Shown here in pieces: positions 35,098 through 45,606 of a stretch of DNA of 64,000 nt. The position numbers were made by a program, and so were the translations under genes. The number at the start of each line of letters is the position of its first letter. Position 1 is the stretch's first letter. The notes beneath the pieces were generated by a model. That model ran no database searches and was not told the origin of the DNA. It saw nothing but the letters and a program-made list of their open reading frames with translations. Source of the stretch: Glossina fuscipes (lineage: Eukaryota > Arthropoda > Insecta > Diptera > Glossinidae); contig NW_023998415.1 of assembly GCF_014805625.2 (NCBI RefSeq), positions 40,691,487-40,755,486 on the forward strand, written 5' to 3'.

Positions 35098-38000
35098 CCC
35101 TTATATTTCTTCTACTCCTCTTTCCGGCTTTACAGATTCCATTTAGTCACGCAATGTAACTTAGGTTCTGAAATTATGCTTGTGAATGAATTCTATCCGG
35201 TTGTTACAACAATTAATAATCCCTATAACGTATTTCTGGAAAGTGTGACTTTAAGCATTAATGTACCACCACATTTGAAAAATAAAGGTAAGATACACAC
35301 ATCATTTTATTTAATACATTTTTTAATATCTTCACCAAACGTGTTTAGTACCTCAAGTTCTCACATTTTATATATTTCCCCTAGATTTATTTATCTTTTA
35401 TCAATTTAAACTAAAAATGTGCGAAAATCATAAAAATCCATATATATACAGCGTGAAATTGACTTAAGCAAGTCTTTCGTACTTGGTGTTCCTCCGTTCG
35501 TTGTAATTATGGTCTCAGAAGTGTGTTTACAAGAAAACATTTACAGCCGTATTCTGGCGTTGTGGAGGACGGTCCATAATCATAAAAGAAAGTCATATGT
35601 TTTTACTTGTCATCATTTTTGTGATTTTATATCAAATTTGTTATTCCGAGGCAATAGTCGCAATAACCTTTGCCTAGCAATTTTATTCTAAAACAAGTTT
35701 GTTCAGTCGCAAAAAACGCAAACAAAGAAATGTCTGATCACGTGCGGGTGAATAGCATACGATTGTTAGTCCTCTCAAAACCCGAAAATTCGCTAAATTG
35801 TTCTATAGATCCTACCTATAATTAACTGGATGTAAAAGCTTCTAAAGGGGCTATTGGTTTAAAGATACTAGATATTGTTTGATTTGGTTTGTACAATTAT
35901 CGATCAAATCGTGTAAAAATATGATGTAAAGTGTACACGATATACGATCGATATAGTGATATGAGTGAACAAATCTTCCATCTATTTATCTCCCATTCAG
36001 ATATAATATACGCAAGTCTAGTGAATATACTTTTCGTTCTTGTTTCTATTACGTTGCACTCGATTAGATTAAACTCGTTATTCTTGCTCTGTTGCTATAC
36101 ATAATCGAGATAATTTTAATATTATTTACGTTTGAAGGAATAAAAAGAAAAGCAAAGGCAGTAGAAATTCGATAATCCCTTTGATCACTTTCTCGTAAGA
36201 AAAACTTACCTTGTTATGTTTGCACTACTCTCTCTCTTTGCACACTTTCTTTCTCAGTTTTTGAAACGAATTTATTAAAGAAATGAAACGGAAACCTGGA
36301 ATTAATTTTAATTTCAAGTACTACAATACCATGGCTTTATTAATGAATCCTTTAACAGTCTTAATACTTGTATAAACACCGGGATATTCAGGGCGTGCAC
36401 AGCCAACGCCCCATGAAACTATGCCGCATAATTGTTCCCCGAATACGGCCGGCCCGCCCGAATCACCGGCACAAGAATCCTTTCCATCGGCATTGCCCGC
36501 GCAAAACATGCTCTGGGTAATTGTAGCTTCCTTTTTATACATACTGATGCATTTTTTACGACCTACTAACGGTACAGTAACTGCGCGCAATACATTTGAA
36601 CTGCCCCGAATGTTTTCGCTGACTTGTCCCCAGCCATAAACTTGTATATAATCACCCAATTGCCATGTTTTGTTGCACAGCTCAATTGTTCCAATATTGT
36701 TACCATCCATTTTGCCGCTTAATTTCAACACTGCTGCATCGCGATGAAAAGTTCTTTGATTATAGTCCTTAGGTAGAATAATTTTTGTAACACCTCGGCG
36801 CACACCGGCCTCTGAAAGTTTCGTGACGCCCCCTACAATCGTTAAGCTGCTAGGCGAAAAGCCCTTCACGCAATGAGCCGCAGTTATTACATATTCGTTG
36901 GTAACTAAACTGCCACCGCATATAAATTTGCCCGATACGCGTATCGAAACCATAAAATCAGCTTTATCAATTGTTGTTGCTTCGCCACCCACAATTCTAC
37001 CACTAGCGTTATTTAACACTTGCCCACTTGCAATTGATCTCAGCAGTATTATTATTGCTTGGATGACAATATTCAAATGGAAATGCTTCTTCATTGACTG
37101 GCAAACGTTGCTGCACCATAGAACTTATTTTTTCCAACTAAACACATTCGAAGGCAAATGTTATTACTACTCACATGCCTTACAATTATAACATATATTG
37201 TACTTATTGTTATAGTTTTTTGCGATTATATTTTTTTGAAAAATAATATTTTCAATGGCTCTATAACTTCGTTTTGTTTCATTTCATGCCTTCATGCATT
37301 GACACAGGCATACACAGGCACGAGCAAAATTATTTCAATGATATCGATCTTTAGCGAAATATTAAAATAAAACATTATTAATTTCTATTATATTTCATTA
37401 CAATAATAGTAAAACGACTCGATCGAATTTCTTATTTATAAAATTTATGCGAAATTTTTTTTATATTAAAATCTTAGAATTAACTTTTGTCACACCCAAC
37501 AAGTACACAATGCTTTTACTAAACCTCTCATAAAGGACAAATTTGTCCTGTGTGTGTGTGTGTGTGTAGCGTGAGTACCTCGTATACATTTTACCTCACG
37601 GTGCCCGATGAGACATTTACTTAACAACCGGTACTATGCAGAGAATTAGGCAATCCCTATAAGCTACGGGCCTGAATTGCATTGAAAAAACCAGATTTAC
37701 TTATTATGTATGGCCCGGTAAATCCACTCGGGATAATGTTGAGGCCTACCATTAACTCTTAAACGGCAACAACGACAAACATTTAAATATATAGCTGAAA
37801 TTGCGGTGAAGTCTATATATTCCGAATCAGCAACTAACAAAAAAAGGGAACGGTGTAGCCGCCTTCTCCGGCCTAACTGTCAGTCAAATTGTCTATGGCA
37901 TAATTTCGTTTATAAAATCGAACTTCCGCCCGCCTAAATATAGGACACAATAAAAACAATGAGAAAATAATTAATCCAGCTGTCAGTGTTATGTCTTCAG

Positions 38001-41000
38001 GATGTGGTACGTTGGTACTTTGGGTTTTATATATGTACCGTTTACCGATTAATGTTGTGCCTCACGAGTAAGCCAAGCTAAACACGTTACTCATCGAGCA
38101 CGCACGTATCATTTCTTTGAACATACTTCTGCTGAACATATATGTACGTAAGTCGTACTGCTGCGTATATGTTATACAAATACAGCATGATGTGACCTTA
38201 CAGACCAAATTATAATTAGATTATAATTCATAAATTATACTTGATTGTTGCTTTGTGATGTTTTTTTTTTTTTTTTTTTTTTTTTTGCAAGTTTTGACTA
38301 CGACATTTACTAGTCTCTCGCATATGTTACCGTTCGCTTAACCTCTGAACGTCATTAATGAACTTTGCTCTCTTTAATGCTCACACTGTCTCCTCCTATC
38401 GCCGCTTGTCGTGACCTCTTCAATAATTAAATTAAATGTATTCTACTAATTGGTTTTTTCCCACCATCAAATCTTTCGCTCATTGTCGATGGTGTGTGCA
38501 TCTGGTTTCAAAATAAAACCCTTAATAGTCTTAATCGCGAAATGCATATATGAATCGGCCTTATCGTGAAGTCTCATCTATAATATGCATTCGATCCAGT
38601 AAAGGTCGGTTCTATTTTACCAACACTTCTTAGCATCTTTTGAATCTTGAGTCAAATGCATTCATTACACCCGATGGCCGTAGAACTCCTAATCTTACAC
38701 ACATGGGAATATGAAATTTTATTTTTTTTCCTTCTATTCGCAGGAAGCGTACTTTAGCGGTGAACGGTACGGATCGTTAAATATTTTGGTGACTCGTAAG
38801 AGAACTTGCCTTTCGGACTTTTGCCCCCTTTTCCATCCATCACTTTCACGATAATAATTTATTGAAAATCTGTGTTTTATAAAATTAAATTTCATTATAT
38901 ATAACGGTTCCGGACATTTTTGTTACGAGCAATTTTGCATAACAATTGTTTTAACAAAAGCATTCACACGCGGGCTAACCATATTTGTATAGACGCCAGG
39001 ATATTGGGGACGAGCGCAACCATAGCCCCATGATACAATGCCGCAAAGTTGACCCTGATAGACCAGAGGGCCACCTGAATCACCCGAACATGAATCCCTT
39101 TCGCCAGGTACAGTGGCACAAAACATGTTTGCAGTTATCTGAGCTTGCCCGGCATAAGCCTGAATACATTGTCGTTTGGGCAATACGTTCACCAATACTG
39201 TGCGCACTTGTTCAGACGGTTCACGACCGTTTTCATCAGTTATTCCCCAACCAGAAACTCTAACCTTTGCATCGTCATTAGGTCGTTTCGAGCACAACGG
39301 TATTGCAGCTATATAAGGACCTTTTAAAGTCTGATTTAATTTCAATATGGCGACATCCATATCTAGATTGACGGATGAGTAAAATGGTGAAACAAATGTC
39401 TGCACTACTTGCCGTACATGCGCATCGTCCGATAAACGACTAGACCCCGCGTTAATTGTTAAACTGGCTGGAGATATTTTATGAACGCAATGGGCGGCTG
39501 TCAGCACGCATCTGCTAGTAATTATAGATCCTCCGCAGCTAAATTGACCATTTTGCCGTAAATATACCAAATAAGGTACACGATCGATTGTTGTAATTTC
39601 GCCGCCTACTATGCGTGAGTCGAAAAAGCCATATCGCTTGTGCGTTGTTGTGCGAACACTTACTGTTAATAAACTAAATAAACAAATCAGTAAATTTGTC
39701 ATGTTTTTCCCCGATACAAAATCACAGCATCTAACATGTGCCCATATCACTGCAAAAATGCAATAATTCTTATATATATATTTTTTTCCTGTCTGTCTCT
39801 TAAGTGCAATCAATCAATGTAAAGGCATAATTTAGTAGATATAAATTATTTTTGTATTTTGATTTCGAGTTCATGTTTGAAGTTATCAACGTGCGTGTCC
39901 TCAATCGAATAGCGTGTATTCAATATTAACAGTAAAGCGGCAATAGAAATTTTAAAAATCTGGTGATGTTTTGGCTGCCTAATCTAGTGTAGACACCGGG
40001 GTATTTTGGGGTGCCGCAACGGTATCCCCATGACACAATACCAACTTGTTTGCCGTCCCGTATTGCCGGTCCACCAGAATCGCCTTGACAAGCGTCACTG
40101 CCGTGTTCACCAATCGCGCAAAACATATTTTCTGTTACGTTGTTTTGTTCACTGTAGGCTTTAATGCACTTTTCCGTATTCGTAAGAGTTACGGTCACAG
40201 CTTGTAATTCATTTGATAACTTAGCTGCCGGATATTCTTTCTTTAAGCCCCAACCGGTCACAATAACGTCGTCGTCTTCCTCCAATGGGCTGAAATCGAT
40301 TTCAATGGGCCGTAGAATGGGCTCATGCAACGGCCGACTCAGTTGCAGCAATGCCACATCCATATCTATACTAAAGAAATTGAAATCGGCCGGTACCATC
40401 CATTTACGCACTGTTCGGGCGATGCCATGCGATTTTAAGAATGTAGTACCAGCGTGCACCTGCCACCTACTGGGCGACGCTAATATTGAACAATGTGCCG
40501 CTGTCATGACGCATTTTGTGGATACCAATGTACCGCCACATATGAAATGATTTCGAGCTCGTATGCTTACCATATACGGATGCTCGGCAATTGTAGTACT
40601 ATGCCCTCCCACGATACGCGTACTCATCGGTACATATGATTTTGATAGATAATGCTTTCTGGAATGGGCGTCCGTTAAAACAGCAGTCAGTAATAAAATC
40701 TTTATAAAATATATAGTCGTAGACGTCATTATCGTAAAAGTTTTCGTCTTTTTTTTTTTTTTATATTTTGTTTATTTGTCGTTTGTTTTTATGGTTTCCT
40801 CAATACACTCCTATTGAAAACAATGCTAAGAATCTAAATTGAAATCGATTTATATTGAAATTTAATGAGGCAAAGTCGTATTTTTGAACATACTAGCAAA
40901 CGATTACGATGGATATTAGGAAAGTACGGTTCATTTCCCGCCTTAGAGTATAAATATTGCAAATTGGTCTAAGATAGAACGCGATATCTTTTATATATTT

Positions 41001-44000
41001 ATTAGCATATATGTAGATATATACGCGGATCAGTCGTCTCCTTAAAGTCTAGCTATTGAAAATTGATCCAAGATTGAACGAGATATCTCTTCTATATATT
41101 TTTTTTGTATAAACTATATCAGATTTCCTTGCTATTGTAAATGAAATGACAACGCAACAGTATTCGCCGCCATCCTTCATCCCACTATCTACATAATGAA
41201 GACAAAAATTTGCAATCATATACTAAATTCGATTTGCTTAGCGCATAGAATAGATTATCCGACCTAAATAAAAAAAAAAAAAAAAAAATTCTTTATCTTC
41301 CAAGAAATAGCATAAGATGCAAAAGTCCCGTTAAATTCGATCATTCCTCTTATCCTGTTTAATACAATTCAATAGCTTTGGACTTTCTTTTTTTTTCAGT
41401 ATTTTTAGCTACGGATATAGCACCAAGCAAGCAAAAGTTGCATTCGAATATACAAATCGATATCGGCGAAATGGCTATGCAAACTTCAAATATCGCTTCC
41501 TATTTTGTCTATAGTTTGGTCGAGATTGCGATAACATTGCAGCAGAAAATTTGTTATACAACTGGAATACTGAAGCCGAAAGTGAATACGGCGATAGCTG
41601 TTAATGACGTAACAACGCCTACTAGCGCGGACGATTCGCCCGAGACGACAAAAGTATTAACGGCGAATAGCTTGTCACCCGCAGTTACGTTGCCGATAGT
41701 AAGTCCGGTGCAATTAGAATTCATCGATGAAAATAGTATAAGGAAAATTCAGGATACAATCTTAAGCGTTAATTGTAAAGAAGAATTTAAGTTTAGCGGA
41801 CACTTTTATACGCTGAGCAGGAAGCCATTAACGAAAGTGTATCGAGGTGAGAATTTCCTATTGCGCGCTGGTGTAGAAGTGAAAACCAGTATCGAACTGG
41901 ATATTATCGAAACTTTTTTCATATGTGTAAGTAAGATTTTTTATAATTTATCCAAGCGAGTCTTGTTTTTTTATTAATTGATTTGAGATATAATAATTTC
42001 AGGATCATAATTTAGTGCAATCAACATATAGTTTTAAGCGTAAGAAATTCACTAACACGTATCGGTGTGGTGAAAATGTCGAAGATGTGATAGTTTTACG
42101 TACCAATGCGAACGCAGATGAATGGTTAATAGCTAAGGATTATGAGCGCAATAAAAGCGAAACGATAAGCACTCATATATTTAATCGTTTGCGAAGTTCT
42201 CGAAAACATTTAACAAGAACAGACACTAATACTACAGGGGTAACCACCTCAGTCGGCGGCAATACATCGATACCTCATTTTAGTAAATGTTTGGTCGGAA
42301 AAATACCAACAAATATGACAATAATCCATAGTAACACTGCCCTGAATGCCGCCAATACATTAATGATGTCCAGTCAAAACTCTAATATGAGCACATCAAG
42401 TACATCAGATGATGGTAAAACAGCGAACAATAATAGCATAAACACGGAAGATGCGAACATGTTGCCAGCGCCTATGAAGCCTCTTAACACACGAGTAATA
42501 TACAATAAGACGATAGATGCGTTACAAGCTACCGGTCATTTAAGAGGTTTCATTAAAGGAACAATATTAACAGATGGTAGTCAACAGCAGCAACAATCGC
42601 AACAATCGCAACAATCGCAACAACAATTAATTACACAAAGTCCGACATTACTGTTTGGCATTTATTGCATTAAATGGCATCGTTGCGGTAGCAAAGAAGA
42701 GAATGAAACTAAATTTATTATACCGGGTTTGCCTATAATCGAGCCACCGCTCAACATATATTGTAGCATAGAGGAGCGTGCTTATGTCAAAATGCCAATG
42801 ACCTTCAAAATAACTTTTAAAAATTCGACCGCAAAAGTTATACATTTAATAGCCACTTTAATCATTAACAATTCAGATTCATTTATATGTTCCGGTCACA
42901 AACAGGTAAGCTATTAATTAGAAGAAAATTACATTACGGCGTATTTTTCATGTCGAGTTGATTCTATTTATGGCTGGTGTGATTATTATAATATTGTTCA
43001 ACAAATGAATGCGAAAAAGCAAAACACAATTCCGACCAATTTTCGAAAATGTCAATGAAACAATTAAATAATCGTTTGTTATCTTCTTTTTTTTTTTTAC
43101 CGTATAACACACACACACATACTTAAAAAAGTTATTCATACATAGAATGCCTAAAGAGAAATACGCACAACACGCATTCTATCGGCGAAAACGCTCGAGA
43201 ATTATACATCACATGGTGTTGGCATAAGTCTTATTGAGTAAATTGTTAAAAGTTTTTTTTTTTTTTTTTTTATACCATTTTAAGAGGATCTATGAATCTA
43301 TGCTGGATTGATGCTGCACTAAGTTTCCGTATACTGTTTAAGATACTTTGCAGATATTTTGTGATGGATATAAGAAGCAGTTAAAGGAACTCTATAACGA
43401 ACACGTAGGCTGTTTCACAATGAAACATCTTTAGTTTCTTCAATGCAATATCTTGTACCAAAGGAACTTCTTCTACCTTTAAAATATAAAAAATAATAAT
43501 AATAATAATAATAATAATAATTATTATGCAAGGCAGCGTCAGCTTCGAGCACGGGTCTGATCATTTTGGTTGAGCTTTTAATTAAGAAGTTTTGGCTTTC
43601 TGGCAACAAGACTCCATTTTTTGCCCAAATCAAAAATAGTAGAATCGTGTAACAACTCCCTGCGAAACATTTGAGGATGTTCGAGTATCTGTCTGTTTCT
43701 TGAATTTTCCACCAGACAAACCAAATCTCTTTTGCCATTCATATGCATATGTTTTTCTTAAGCACCATTTGATCCAACAGAATTTTATATAAAAGCCAAA
43801 AATGAAGGCCACCTCTTTGTTTAACTAATTACTCGATCCCAGAGCACTCAAATATATGCATAACGATGAGCTGCGTGAGAAAACATGTTATATATGCCAT
43901 AATTGATATTCATATTTTTCATACTTTTTTTAAAACGATAAACTTCGCGTACTTTATATGCACCGAGTATGTATTTTCATTCGCATCTAAAAGCAAAAAC

Positions 44001-44643
44001 CTCTCAAGTCAGCTCAATTGTGTAGCACTTTGAATGCATGGTTGATATTTGATGAACGTTTAGAATGTAAATGTTCGAGACCGCCCACTCACTTATAATT
44101 AACATGAAACTATTTCCTCCTATATTGAAACAAAAATAAAGAGAAGAATACGATTCTCTTACTTAACTAACTTTTGTTTGCAGCTTGATGTCTCAATATT
44201 TGCCTTCAGCGAGAAAGAGTTGATCTTCAATTTGTATCCGCTGGTAGTGGGTTGGCATAATTTGCCACAATTCGTATTAGAATATAATACGCAATCGGAT
44301 CCGACCAAGGACGAGGCACAAAATAATTTACTTAACGAATTGGTGCAACGTTCGGTGCCCAAAAAAGTATTCATATCGGTGAGTGGTATCGATTAAAAGT
44401 AATTCTTTCTCTATCTCTCTCTCTCTCTTTCCCTTTCTCTCTCTCTCTCTCTCTCTCTTTCATTCTTTATTTCTTTCTTTCTCTTCCTTTTTTTCTTTCT
44501 TTCTTTCTCTTCCTTTCTTTCTTTCTTTCTCTCTTTCTTTCTCTTCCTTTCTTTCTTTCTTTACCTTTCATAATAAATATAATATTTAATTCATTTCACA
44601 TGTTTATTTCTTACAGCCTCCTTTAAAACAACAAAATAAATGA
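30356..44643 (+). CDS. gry: TRAPPC11 homologue (gryzun / foie gras), 16 exons
   Basis: Subunit of the TRAPP III tethering complex for ER-Golgi traffic; vertebrate name foie gras. Exons inferred from GT-AG sites with frame kept throughout: 30356-30498, 30565-30808, 31134-31293, 31359-31542, 31602-31832, 31889-32028, 32461-32633, 32688-32821, 32903-33110, 34305-34495, 34568-34978, 35136-35287, 41400-41926, 42003-42905, 44184-44378, 44617-44643. They total 4023 nt (1340 residues). Collinear similarity to human TRAPPC11 includes LTGLD-like [40 protein letters not shown] (foie-gras domain about 245-525) and [14 protein letters not shown] (C-terminal gryzun domain). Exon 14 carries a Thr/Ser/Asn-rich insert and a Gln-rich run (about residues 1160-1175). 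Intron 12 (6.1 kb) holds three antisense protease genes. Terminal exons are the least certain part. Confidence 0.93.
31833..31888 (+). other. 56-bp mini-intron of gryzun
   Basis: The donor CA/GTAAGTGCG creates an in-frame TAA if unspliced. The acceptor TATCGTAG/AGAAAACG restores the frame and gives [18 protein letters not shown], which aligns without gaps to the human TRAPPC11 segment here. TGCTAAT at 31865-31871 is a good branch site. An alternative acceptor at 31873-31874 gives the wrong frame. Confidence 0.85.
33111..34304 (+). other. gryzun intron 9 with repeat insertion
   Basis: This 1.2-kb intron contains a diverged dispersed-repeat copy. It opens near 33815 with a TTTCTGAATCGATCTAGGCA block and TCTCTGCCCGTCTG, and ends with ATAATGTTCTTACTTGTC at 34252-34269, only about 35 bp before the next exon. 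Minus-strand frames here have no domain. Confidence 0.6.
36321..37094 (-). CDS. Trypsin-like serine protease, nested copy 1
   Basis: Secreted S1-family protease of 257 residues. A signal peptide (hydrophobic about residues 8-20) and short propeptide end at R33, where cleavage would expose IVGG. The triad is H74 (TAAHC), D119 (RDAAVLKL) and S212 (GDSGGP). D206, six residues before the serine, and WGVGC of the binding pocket indicate trypsin-type cleavage after Lys/Arg. The coding region has no intron. It lies antisense inside gryzun intron 12 and is third in a tandem of three related genes. The substrate is unknown; digestive or other extracellular roles are both possible. Confidence 0.92.
   Translation of the reverse strand: MKKHFHLNIVIQAIIILLRSIASGQVLNNASGRIVGGEATTIDKADFMVSIRVSGKFICGGSLVTNEYVITAAHCVKGFSPSSLTIVGGVTKLSEAGVRRGVTKIILPKDYNQRTFHRDAAVLKLSGKMDGNNIGTIELCNKTWQLGDYIQVYGWGQVSENIRGSSNVLRAVTVPLVGRKKCISMYKKEATITQSMFCAGNADGKDSCAGDSGGPAVFGEQLCGIVSWGVGCARPEYPGVYTSIKTVKGFINKAMVL
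37549..37567. repeat. (GT)n microsatellite
   Basis: About nine GT units lie directly before the repeat that is shared with 16.2-16.4 kb. Confidence 0.85.
37569..37745 (+). repeat. Second copy of the 16.2-kb repeat
   Basis: Blocks CGTGAGTACCTCGTATACAT, CTCACGGTGCCCG, GGGCCTGAATTGCATTGAAA and TGTATGGCCCGGTAAATCC match the copy at 16235-16410 in order, with substitutions. It lies in the spacer between nested proteases 1 and 2 and was inserted after, or independently of, their duplication. Confidence 0.5.
38923..39702 (-). CDS. Trypsin-like serine protease, nested copy 2
   Basis: Secreted S1 protease of 259 residues. The open frame extends 37 codons further upstream, but the methionine at 39702 is chosen because [16 protein letters not shown] is a proper signal peptide and a TATA/initiator pair lies just upstream inside the extension. 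Activation is at R30/IVGG. The triad is H71, D116 (DMDVAILKL) and S209. D203 and WGYGC give trypsin specificity. It is the closest relative of copy 1: both share the wording GIVSWG-x-GCARP-x-YPGVYT. It is intronless. Confidence 0.93.
   Translation of the reverse strand: MTNLLICLFSLLTVSVRTTTHKRYGFFDSRIVGGEITTIDRVPYLVYLRQNGQFSCGGSIITSRCVLTAAHCVHKISPASLTINAGSSRLSDDAHVRQVVQTFVSPFYSSVNLDMDVAILKLNQTLKGPYIAAIPLCSKRPNDDAKVRVSGWGITDENGREPSEQVRTVLVNVLPKRQCIQAYAGQAQITANMFCATVPGERDSCSGDSGGPLVYQGQLCGIVSWGYGCARPQYPGVYTNMVSPRVNAFVKTIVMQNCS
39751..39780 (-). promoter_or_regulatory. Candidate core promoter of nested protease 2
   Basis: On the minus strand TATATATATAAG (39780-39769) is followed, with usual spacing of about 28 bases, by an initiator-like GCAGTGA whose A is at 39751. 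This predicts a 5' leader of about 49 bases before the ATG at 39702. Confidence 0.4.
39926..40729 (-). CDS. Trypsin-like serine protease, nested copy 3
   Basis: Secreted S1 protease of 267 residues. The signal peptide [16 protein letters not shown] is followed by activation at R38/IVGG. The triad is H79, D124 ([10 protein letters not shown]) and S218 (GDSGGP). D212 indicates trypsin-type specificity. It is more diverged than copies 1 and 2: the pocket sequence is [15 protein letters not shown], so the glycine at chymotrypsin position 219 is arginine, which may narrow the pocket entrance. It has extra acidic residues (LEEDDD) around 150. It is intronless and first of the tandem in transcription direction, ending 224 bp before copy 2 begins. 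Confidence 0.92.
   Translation of the reverse strand: MTSTTIYFIKILLLTAVLTDAHSRKHYLSKSYVPMSTRIVGGHSTTIAEHPYMVSIRARNHFICGGTLVSTKCVMTAAHCSILASPSRWQVHAGTTFLKSHGIARTVRKWMVPADFNFFSIDMDVALLQLSRPLHEPILRPIEIDFSPLEEDDDVIVTGWGLKKEYPAAKLSNELQAVTVTLTNTEKCIKAYSEQNNVTENMFCAIGEHGSDACQGDSGGPAIRDGKQVGIVSWGYRCGTPKYPGVYTRLGSQNITRFLKFLLPLYC
44402..44573 (+). repeat. Pyrimidine-only tract in the last gryzun intron
   Basis: About 170 bases of CT, CTTT and CCTTT units with very few purines fill most of the 238-bp intron 15 (44379-44616), between the donor TCG/GTGAGT and acceptor TTATTTCTTACAG. It would act as an extremely long polypyrimidine tract. Confidence 0.9.
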
Positions 44644-45606
44644 ATAAAATACTGAAATGGAAAATTTTTTAATTACTACTCAATGAGTAGAGTAAATTAT
44701 TAATTATATTAAAGGAAACATTTGATCGTTAGTTTTATTAAAAATTCCTAATATTTTGATTTTTCCCTTTTTGATTTTTCATCCTTCTAGCAATTGTAAA
44801 TTATACATATAAGGAATGTATAAAAGAAAAAAACGAAGCTATTTTTGAATTTAACGAAAGTTTAGCGAAAATTAGTTTTGTATGTCGTATATAAATATTG
44901 ACAATAGAGAATAATAAAAAGAGAAAAAGTTATGTTGTTAAGCATAAAAAAAATTAATTTTGATTTTATTGAAAATTTTTAAATACACATACATACAATA
45001 AAACACATACAAATATTATTATATATGTCACATCTCAACACGTACATAAATAACATAAAAATTTTTGTTATAAAATTTTAAAACAATGCTAAACAAATTC
45101 CGACAAGAAAATACTTAATTTGTTTGAATAAAACATTTATAAAAAAAAAAAAAAAAAAAATTATAGGCTTCTTTTTAAGTTAATACTTTGGTATCATTCA
45201 TTATAGAATAGGAAAAATAGAGTGTGGGCGTAGAATAAATCAATAGATAGAGAGCATAGCGTTATTAATCATCAGATCAACAGAGAAGGTTAGGATTTTG
45301 CTTTATTTTCTTTTTATCAAAAACGAAACAAACAAACAATTGTTAACTAATAAACATATATTAATTAAATAAAGTTATTTTAAAACAAAAAGTCAAAATA
45401 TAATTTTTTGGTTTGAAAGTGTGTTAAAAAAACAAAAAAAAAAAAAAAAAAAAAAAAAGGAAAAAACGAAAGAGAAAGAGAAAGAAAAAAAAAATAAAAA
45501 ATGTGTTTGCAAACATTTTTTATATTGATATTGTGATTACAAATATTTGCCATGCGCCGAGTATGGTTTTGTGTCGTCTTAGAGGAAGTTTAGAGTCGCG
45601 TAAACT
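44644..45606. other. Convergent 3' region between gryzun and hobbit
   Basis: The two genes end tail to tail 963 bp apart. For gryzun, AATAAA hexamers occur at 44643, 44913, 44997 and 45127. For hobbit (minus) AATAAA lies at 45307-45302, about 300 bp past the stop. The region is otherwise AT-rich with A-runs at 45140-45160 and 45435-45460. Depending on which poly-A sites are used, the 3' untranslated regions could overlap. Confidence 0.5.

Larger units (their letters stand above)
35288..41399 (+). other. gryzun intron 12, 6.1 kb, hosting nested genes
   Basis: The donor is AAAG/GTAAGA and the acceptor CTTTTTTTTTCAG/TATTTT, joining phase-1 codons. Besides three antisense protease genes (36321-40729) it holds a (GT)n at 37549-37567, a repeat shared with 16235-16410 at 37569-37745, and T-runs at 38262-38286. 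The stretch 37771-38900 shows no gene. All other gryzun introns are under 1.3 kb. Confidence 0.85.

Noticed and set aside
38985..39263. Plus-strand ORFs opposite the proteases (also 36421-36639, 36898-37191, 40164-40550)
   Set aside because: They are antisense shadows of well-supported protease genes.
39703..39813. Upstream 37-codon extension of protease 2
   Set aside because: It precedes a typical signal peptide, has no homology, and overlaps a TATA/initiator pair.
44383..44589. 68-codon Ser/Leu/Phe ORF
   Set aside because: It translates the pyrimidine tract of gryzun intron 15.
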